This document shows positions 1 to 3,595 of a DNA stretch of 6,960 nucleotides, piece after piece (the first letter of the stretch is position 1; the number at the start of each line of letters is the position of its first letter). Origin of the DNA: a bacterium (GTDB lineage: Bacteria > Zixibacteria > MSB-5A5 > GN15 > FEB-12); assembly GCA_030629485.1 (NCBI GenBank), contig DAOVOW010000099.1:1-6960 (forward strand), written 5' to 3'. The translations under genes were made by a program, and so were the position numbers. The notes below the pieces were generated by a model. The model made no database searches and was not told where the DNA came from. It was given only the letters and a program-made list of their open reading frames with translations.

Positions 1-2
1 AT

Positions 3-200
3 ATCGAGGAGGCCATCGCCGAGTCCTCCCGTTTCCTGGTCTTCGATTCCAACAACCCGGAGAGGGTCCACTGGGAACTGCGACCGGATACAAAACTGCG
101 TAAGAACAATCCTGGGGCAGGACACTACCGGTACTCGGCGATGATGCTCCACATCAGGACCATCAACACCGCCAGCAAGGAAATCAGCAGATATAAATGA
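3..200 (+). CDS. C-terminal end of an unrecognised protein (partial)
   Basis: An open frame enters from the left edge and stops with TGA at 198-200, giving 65 residues that include SSRFLVFDSNNPERVHWEL and end in KEISRYK. I do not recognise the family. Up to about position 124 nearly every third codon base is G or C, and the composition is rich in charged residues, as in a real protein. The reverse strand of 1-124 is also open, but it reads as a proline- and glycine-rich string with no domain look. The last 76 bases overlap the end of the opposite-strand kinase gene. There the third codon positions of the two frames coincide, so codon bias cannot test the overlap. No membrane segment or signal is visible in this fragment. 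Coding in this frame is likely; function is unknown. Confidence 0.45.
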   Translation: MEEAIAESSRFLVFDSNNPERVHWELRPDTKLRKNNPGAGHYRYSAMMLHIRTINTASKEISRYK

Positions 201-1069
201 ACCGATTGAGGTTTCAAGCCGGTCTCGTCACGTTCCGACAACTCCCGCTGCAGCGTGTGCTCAGCTTCCAGGGTGGCCAGGAGCTCTGAGACTTCGGTAC
301 AACGTTCGTCGGTCTTGACGCTCAGTAGTCGTTTGAGCAGAAGAACGATCTCGCCGGGCACGTGATAGCGGCTGATCAGGACGAAGTCGGGACGATAGTT
401 GAAAATCTGACGCAACAGTTCCTCGACACTCTCGCCCGGAAACGGCGGCTTGCCGCCCAGCATTTCATAGAAGACGATTCCAAGCGAAAACAAGTCGGAG
501 GCGTTCGTAGGTTGCTCCTCCTGAGCTTCCTCCGGGGAGGCGTAAACAGCCGTGCCGGGTCGAAAACCTCTCAGCGTAAGATTGCTGTCGGCCAGCCGAC
601 GGGGCAGTCCGAAGTCGGTAAGTTTGACCCGACCGTTGGATGTAATCATGATGTTCGACGGCTGAATATCGCCATGGATCAACCCGTTGGTGTGCAGGTG
701 ATCCAGACCGCGCGCCATCTGGTCGGCGATGTTAAGGAAGTCTTGCAGTGACATCGGGCCTGATTGCAGCGTGCTATCAAGAGAGACGCCATCAATGAAC
801 TCAGACACCAGAAGTACCTGATCCTCGTGTTCAATAACATCGTACAAGGTCGCAATGCCGGGATGGCTGAGCCCGCGGGCCGCCTTCAACTGCGGCAAGC
901 AGCGTGACTGAAACTCAGCGTCCGCCGACACATGCGGATGCAACAGCTTCACTGCCACCGTTGACCCACTTGCAGAATCGCGACCTTTGCACAGAGCGCC
1001 ATTCTTACCCTGACCGACCAGGTCAAGTATTTCGTACTGGTAAATTCGTTTCGGCAGACATATTTCCAT
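125..1069 (-). CDS. Membrane-anchored Ser/Thr protein kinase (PknB/Hanks type) with atypical active site
   Basis: A 314-residue Hanks-type kinase expected to phosphorylate Ser/Thr residues of cytoplasmic proteins. The catalytic domain covers about residues 10-270. Visible motifs are a glycine-rich loop at 19-26 (GQGKNGAL), the ATP-anchoring Lys41 in VAVK, HGDIQPSN at 132-139 with catalytic Asp134, DFG at 152-154, SPE at 178-180, DLFSLG at 192-197 and the subdomain XI Arg256. Three positions are odd. The helix-C Glu aligns with Gln60 (codon 890-892). The Arg of HRD is Gly133, making it non-RD. The catalytic-loop Lys is Gln136 (codon 662-664). One hydrophobic helix at about 292-310 is followed by only AEYR, so there is no external sensor such as PASTA; it is probably tail-anchored, facing the cytoplasm. 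The start ATG (1067-1069) has only a weak AAGAG ribosome site. The gene is divergent from the AmmeMemo gene. Kinase fold: sure. Activity: uncertain given the substitutions. Confidence 0.93.
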   Translation of the reverse strand: MEICLPKRIYQYEILDLVGQGKNGALCKGRDSASGSTVAVKLLHPHVSADAEFQSRCLPQLKAARGLSHPGIATLYDVIEHEDQVLLVSEFIDGVSLDSTLQSGPMSLQDFLNIADQMARGLDHLHTNGLIHGDIQPSNIMITSNGRVKLTDFGLPRRLADSNLTLRGFRPGTAVYASPEEAQEEQPTNASDLFSLGIVFYEMLGGKPPFPGESVEELLRQIFNYRPDFVLISRYHVPGEIVLLLKRLLSVKTDERCTEVSELLATLEAEHTLQRELSERDETGLKPQSVHLYLLISLLAVLMVLMWSIIAEYR

Positions 1070-1159
1070 ACACTCTTAGTAACGGAATATCCCGCGTTAA
1101 CTTAAGGCCGCTGAAGCTACTGGTCAGAGAGATCATCAGGCTTTTGATCCGCGACGGCG

Positions 1160-1170
1160 ATTCCGGGAAT
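1160..1170. promoter_or_regulatory. Perfect 11-base palindrome in the divergent promoter region (possible operator)
   Basis: ATTCCGGGAAT is a perfect inverted repeat around a central G. It lies about 21 bases upstream of the -35 hexamer proposed for the AmmeMemo gene and about 90 bases upstream of the kinase start, where a regulator could affect both divergent genes. No known operator is recognised, and a palindrome this short can arise by chance. Confidence 0.2.
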
Positions 1171-1191
1171 AATCCCACTGTGGAGCAATCA

Positions 1192-1221
1192 TTTGACAAA
1201 GCAGTGCACCGCTGTTATCGT
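1192..1221 (+). promoter_or_regulatory. Sigma70-like promoter for the AmmeMemo gene
   Basis: A perfect -35 hexamer TTGACA (1192-1197) is followed after 18 bases by TATCGT (1216-1221), a 4 of 6 match to the -10 consensus. TG at 1213-1214 gives it an extended -10. Transcription would start near 1228 and leave a leader of about 27 bases before the ATG at 1255. No comparably good promoter was seen for the divergent kinase gene. Confidence 0.5.
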
Positions 1222-1238
1222 GGGTACAGACGGAGTTT

Positions 1239-1248
1239 GAGGAAAGGA
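1239..1248 (+). promoter_or_regulatory. Ribosome binding site that sets the AmmeMemo start
   Basis: The purine-rich run GAGGAAAGGA ends six bases before ATG 1255-1257. The frame stays open upstream to an ATG at 904, but that extension lies antisense to the kinase gene, and homology to MEMO proteins begins only at KPAVAGMFYP. The start at 1255 is therefore preferred. Confidence 0.75.
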
Positions 1249-1254
1249 ACAACC

Positions 1255-2691
1255 ATGAGTGCTGCCGACAGCGATATCAGGAAGCCCGCTGTGGCGGGGA
1301 TGTTTTATCCCGCCGCCCCGGGTGAGTTAGCCAAGACGATCGCAGGATATTTCGCCGAGGTTGAAAAACCGTGCAGCGGCTATCCAATTGGCCTGATCGT
1401 CCCACATGCCGGCTACCCATACTCCGGCCGGTTGGCAGCGCGAGCCTACAAACTTCTTGATGGTCATCAGTATGACACCGTGGTGGTAATCTCGCCATCG
1501 CACACGGTTTTCTTTCAGGGCGCTTCGGTGTACAACGGCGGCGGCTACGAAACTCCGTTGGGAGTGGTAGAGATTGACCAGGAGTTGTCGGCCAGGATAG
1601 CCGGTATCCATCCGGCCGTTCATCTTTCGCGCAAAGGTCATGCTACCGGCGCCACTCGCGGTGAGCACTCCCTCGAAGTCCAACTGCCGTTCCTGCAGGT
1701 AGTGTTGGGTCGGTTCAAACTGGTGGCGATTGTCATGGGGGATCAGGAGGAGGACACTGTTCGGGCCTTGGGAGAGGTCCTGGCGGCGGCCTTGACCGGT
1801 ACCAACAGTCTGTTGGTGGCGTCGACCGACCTGTCGCACTTTCATTCGGAGAAACAGGCGCGGCGGTTGGACGCCAGGGTGCAGGAGGCGGTTGAAAAGT
1901 ATGACCCGGCGTTGCTGCTGGAAACACTGAGTTCCGGCCAGGGGGAAGCTTGCGGCGGCGGCCCGATGGCGGCTGTGATGATGGCGTCGCGACGACTGGG
2001 CGGCGCCGAAGTCGCCTTCACCGACTACACCACTTCCGGCGAGTCAACCGGCGATTTCGAAAATGTGGTTGGATACCTGGCGGCGGCCATAACCGGCAAG
2101 GAACCGCAAGTAGCCGACCGGTCGTTGATCGGAGCTGAGGCGGCAATGGCTGGACCCGTGCAGGAAGTACCCGACGAGGACCGACCGAAGCTGCACCAAA
2201 TCGCCCGCGATGCCATCATGGCTCGGCTGCAGGGCAAGTCGTACACGCCGCCGACAATCGAAAGTCTTGACAAACGGCGCGGCCTCTTCGTGACGCTCAC
2301 TATCGACGGCAACCTGCGCGGCTGTATCGGACATATCCGAGCGCAGCTGCCGCTTTATGAAGCAGTGGCTGAGATGGCGCAAGCAGCAGCTTTTGAGGAT
2401 CCCCGTTTCCCGCAGTTGACTTCGGCCGAGGCCGAACGAATCGAGATCGAACTATCTGTGCTCACTCCTCTGGAGTGGGTACATGATTTTGACGAGATCG
2501 AGGTGGGTCGCGACGGGTTGATGATCAAGTTAGAGATGAACTCCGGATTATTGTTGCCCCAGGTGGCGTCCGAGTATGGCTGGGACCGTGTCGAGTTTCT
2601 CGAGCAAACCTGCCTCAAAGCCGGCCTGCCCAAAAACAGCTACAGAGACAAACACGCCGAAATCTACAAGTTCTCGGCGGAGGTGTTTTAG
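1255..2691 (+). CDS. AmmeMemo fusion: MEMO1-like domain fused to AMMECR1 domain
   Basis: A 478-residue protein joining two parts of the AmmeMemoRadiSam system. Residues about 9-282 are the MEMO1 family (protein B, same fold as LigB-type extradiol dioxygenases). They carry PHAGYPYSG with His51, SPSH with His83, GEHSLEVQLPFL with His138, TDLSHF with Asp192 and His195, and Cys233 in EACGGGP. These correspond to the conserved His/Asp/Cys metal-site cluster described for human MEMO1. Residues about 308-478 are AMMECR1 (protein A), with the signature LRGCIG at 354-359 and the usual FEDPRFPQL segment at 380-388. An acidic linker of about 25 residues separates them. There is no signal peptide or membrane helix, so it is probably cytoplasmic. 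Chemistry is unsettled for both families, so none is assigned. The usual third partner, a radical SAM enzyme, is not in this window. Fused A and B chains are known, and both domains look intact. Confidence 0.95.
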   Translation: MSAADSDIRKPAVAGMFYPAAPGELAKTIAGYFAEVEKPCSGYPIGLIVPHAGYPYSGRLAARAYKLLDGHQYDTVVVISPSHTVFFQGASVYNGGGYETPLGVVEIDQELSARIAGIHPAVHLSRKGHATGATRGEHSLEVQLPFLQVVLGRFKLVAIVMGDQEEDTVRALGEVLAAALTGTNSLLVASTDLSHFHSEKQARRLDARVQEAVEKYDPALLLETLSSGQGEACGGGPMAAVMMASRRLGGAEVAFTDYTTSGESTGDFENVVGYLAAAITGKEPQVADRSLIGAEAAMAGPVQEVPDEDRPKLHQIARDAIMARLQGKSYTPPTIESLDKRRGLFVTLTIDGNLRGCIGHIRAQLPLYEAVAEMAQAAAFEDPRFPQLTSAEAERIEIELSVLTPLEWVHDFDEIEVGRDGLMIKLEMNSGLLLPQVASEYGWDRVEFLEQTCLKAGLPKNSYRDKHAEIYKFSAEVF

Positions 2692-2781
2692 GGAGTGGGT
2701 CAAGCCGGCTTTCTCGCGCTTCGCGCATCACACTGATCGGTGTCGACTGCGTTAGATTTCTGCGCCTACTGGTGCCCCCGC

Positions 2782-2807
2782 TGAAGTTCCCCTGGTTTAG
2801 TGGACAC
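2782..2807. mobile_element. Solo insertion-sequence end, IS3-family-like (remnant)
   Basis: The stretch opens TGAAGTTCCCC and closes AGTGGACAC. That fits a pattern I recall for terminal repeats of some IS3-family elements (TGA, a C-run, then TGGACA). A purine-rich GGAGAAAGG follows directly, as before a first transposase frame, but the frame after it is broken and no transposase is present. I found no matching opposite end in the window. The family assignment is from memory. Confidence 0.3.
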
Positions 2808-2997
2808 GGAGAAAGGATAGTGTTGTAGGAACAAGTCAGAGGCAAAACGCGAGCCATCCGCGAGAACCACAGGAGCCCGGTATGCAACCAACTGCGGTTT
2901 ATGGATATGTGATTGAACAGTCCGCGGACTTTTCATCGGATCATTATCCCGATCAGTGATCGTCTTTTGCAGAACCTGTTGTTCGATCATATTCAAG

Positions 2998-3015
2998 CAG
3001 GCTGTTGAAAAACTC
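2998..3015. mobile_element. Solo insertion-sequence terminal repeat remnant (TTTTTCAACAGCC type)
   Basis: CAGGCTGTTGAAAAACTC reads GAGTTTTTCAACAGCCTG on the other strand, a terminal-repeat motif I recall from several transposon families. No partner end and no transposase were found in the window, so it is at most a remnant. Confidence 0.3.
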
Positions 3016-3100
3016 GGAACAAGAGCCAGAAAAGCAGTTTCCCTGTGTTGCATGTCATTCCCGCGTAGGGAACCTTCCAAAAACCCACAATATTGTGCGC

Positions 3101-3120
3101 GGCAGACCTCCCGGTCTGCC
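3101..3120. repeat. REP-like hairpin, first copy
   Basis: GGCAGACC and GGTCTGCC (3101-3108 and 3113-3120) form a perfect 8-base stem with loop TCCC. It shares GGCAGAC/GTCTGCC with the hairpin at 3152-3171. No T-tract follows, so it is not a terminator. Confidence 0.6.
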
Positions 3121-3151
3121 CGTTTGAAGGACCTATCCAAGGTAGTCAAGG

Positions 3152-3171
3152 GGCAGACGAGGACGTCTGCC
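3152..3171. repeat. REP-like hairpin, second copy
   Basis: GGCAGACG and CGTCTGCC (3152-3159 and 3164-3171) form a perfect 8-base stem with loop AGGA. It differs from the first copy in the loop and one compensated stem pair. It is enclosed by the further inverted repeat GGTAGT (3141-3146) and ACTACC (3193-3198). Confidence 0.6.
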
Positions 3172-3273
3172 GCCCACAGCAAAGGAATAACCACTACCCG
3201 GTAGTTTTTGGAAAGCCCCGCAGGCGGGAATCTATCTGAATCAACGAGTTACTGGATGCCCGCCTTCGCGGCC

Positions 3274-3303
3274 ATGACCGATCCGGTAGGTTCCAGACAT
3301 AAT
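3274..3303 (+). promoter_or_regulatory. Possible promoter made partly from the repeat end
   Basis: ATGACC (3274-3279), mostly the outer end of the dispersed repeat, is a 4 of 6 match to a -35 box. After 18 bases comes CATAAT (3298-3303), a 5 of 6 match to a -10 box. A transcript would begin near 3310 and enter the structured leader. If this is right, the left arm of the stem at 3278-3286 would not be in the RNA. Confidence 0.3.
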
Positions 3304-3407
3304 GAAGCTCTTTTTCATCAATCTCCCAGGGAGAAGGCCCGGATCGGAATGTGTCGTCAGAACTTCGGCACAACCTTTGCTGTTAGGAGATCCAACAGAG
3401 TTACTTG

Positions 3408-3429
3408 CCCGTGAACGAAAGTAAACGGG
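3408..3429 (+). promoter_or_regulatory. Alternative hairpin that would compete with the terminator (possible antiterminator)
   Basis: CCCGT (3408-3412) can pair with ACGGG (3425-3429) around a 12-base loop. The bases 3426-3429 are also the outer pairs of the terminator stem, so the two structures exclude each other at that end. This is the arrangement expected of a transcription attenuator. The stem is only five pairs and much weaker than the terminator, so it would need a ligand, protein or stalled polymerase to prevail. Confidence 0.3.
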
Positions 3430-3503
3430 AGTGGTGTGCGCTGGGAAACCAGCCACCTGACGTTAGAGTCGGGCATCCCCCCTCCGCCACTCCCGCTTTT
3501 TTT
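3426..3503 (+). terminator. Intrinsic terminator with a branched, GNRA-capped interior
   Basis: CGGGAGTGG (3426-3434) pairs perfectly with CCACTCCCG (3487-3495), extendable by a TG/CG step, and a run of seven T follows at 3497-3503. The roughly 50-base interior is not a simple loop; it folds into two small hairpins (3440-3453 and 3456-3473). It ends 92 bases before the histidine kinase start, so it either ends an upstream transcript or attenuates the operon. Confidence 0.7.
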
Positions 3504-3595
3504 GTACCATCTTTGCACGACATCCCCCGTTCAAAACTCGACCCTACCTGCCGACAATTATGGGGATATAAGAATTTTGTGTCGAGGATATCTTC
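3504..3595 (+). promoter_or_regulatory. Short leader between terminator and histidine kinase, possible second promoter
   Basis: This 92-base stretch has an AT-rich part at 3556-3580 that includes TATAAG (3567-3572), a plausible -10 box. No good -35 box lies at the right distance. A promoter here would let the kinase genes be expressed independently of the terminator, but the support is weak. Confidence 0.2.
3584..3588 (+). promoter_or_regulatory. Ribosome binding site for a GTG start
   Basis: GAGGA ends seven bases before GTG 3596-3598. This supports the non-ATG start, and the protein then begins with a short positively charged cytoplasmic end before the first membrane helix. Confidence 0.6.

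Larger units (their letters stand above)
2692..3053. other. Gene-free stretch with mobile-element end remnants and palindromes
   Basis: I see no convincing gene here. Short open frames on both strands (for example 2956-3204 on + and 2766-3194 on -) run through repeats and lack domain character. The stretch holds two insertion-sequence-like ends (2782-2807 and 2998-3015) and two perfect palindromes: AGTCCGCGGACT at 2919-2930 and CGATCA-G-TGATCG at 2950-2962. Just after the AmmeMemo stop, a GCGC/GCGC hairpin (2716-2726) lacks a T-tract, so no clear terminator for that gene is visible. Confidence 0.6.
3071..3216. mobile_element. Small non-coding inverted-repeat element (MITE-like) nested in the GTCATTCCCGCG repeat
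   Basis: The ends are CCTTCCAAAAAC (3073-3084) and GTTTTTGGAAAG (3204-3215), inverted repeats matching at 11 of 12. The roughly 145 bases between hold four further inverted repeats and no gene. The flanks are CCCGCGTAGG (3060-3069) and CCCGCAGG (3217-3224). These may be a decayed target duplication, but the host repeat is itself rich in CCCGC, so this is not firm. It has the size and form of a non-autonomous element moved by a transposase elsewhere. The transposon family is unknown. Confidence 0.5.
3054..3278. repeat. Dispersed 'GTCATTCCCGCG' inverted-repeat element, split by a second element
   Basis: The left end GTCATTCCCGCG (3054-3065) is an imperfect inverted copy (10 of 12) of the right end CGCGGCCATGAC (3267-3278). 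This is the arm structure of the common bacterial intergenic repeat with CCCGC...GCGGG hairpin arms. Joining 3054-3069 to 3225-3278 restores an ordinary element of about 70 bases with hairpins CCCGC-tagg-CGGG and GCCCGCC-ttc-GCGG. The middle, about 3071-3216, is foreign to it and is listed separately. Confidence 0.6.
3278..3503 (+). ncRNA. Candidate structured leader or small RNA upstream of the histidine kinase operon
   Basis: Consecutive stems on the + strand are: CCGATCCGG/CCGGATCGG (3278-3286 with 3339-3347) enclosing ATGAA/TTCAT (3302-3318) and TCTCCC-A-GGGAGA (3322-3334); GTGTCG/CGGCAC (3351-3371, one GU pair); CTGTT/AACAG (3380-3398); and a branched terminator stem from 3426. Inside the last, GCTGG-GAAA-CCAGC (3440-3453) is closed by a GNRA tetraloop and CCTGAC/GTCGGG (3456-3473) forms a second branch. 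The GAAA loop and the T-run both favour transcription on this strand. I compared it mentally with cobalamin, FMN, ZTP, c-di-GMP and glycine riboswitches, 6S, tmRNA and RNase P and found no match. The stems were found by eye, without folding energies or homologs. Confidence 0.4.

Noticed and set aside
362..751. 129-codon + strand frame inside the kinase gene
   Set aside because: It is the antisense shadow of conserved kinase motifs, with no domain character of its own.
904..1254. N-terminal extension of the AmmeMemo frame from an ATG at 904
   Set aside because: It is antisense to the kinase N-terminal region, shows no MEMO homology, and the strong ribosome site at 1239-1248 points to ATG 1255.
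2716..2743. Terminator for the AmmeMemo gene (GCGC-TTC-GCGC and ACAC/GTGT hairpins)
   Set aside because: The stems are only four pairs and no T-tract follows either one.
2766..3194. 142-codon - strand frame
   Set aside because: It crosses several unrelated repeat elements, with no recognisable domain and no convincing ribosome site.
2956..3204. 82-codon + strand frame starting MIVFCRTCCS
   Set aside because: It runs through the insertion-sequence remnant and the nested palindromic repeats; its residues merely translate those repeats.
3054..3278. CRISPR array
   Set aside because: The repeats are inverted pairs of different sequence with no regular direct repeat and spacer pattern.
3462..3474. 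Integron attC-like core (GTTAGAG)
   Set aside because: The core needs GTTRRRY and here ends in G; no matching RYYYAAC partner was found, and the bases fit the hairpin loop at 3456-3473.
3426..3496. Cobalamin, ZTP or FMN riboswitch
   Set aside because: Fragments such as GCCACT, GGGAAACC and GGGCA recall parts of those classes, but the conserved cores and their order are absent.
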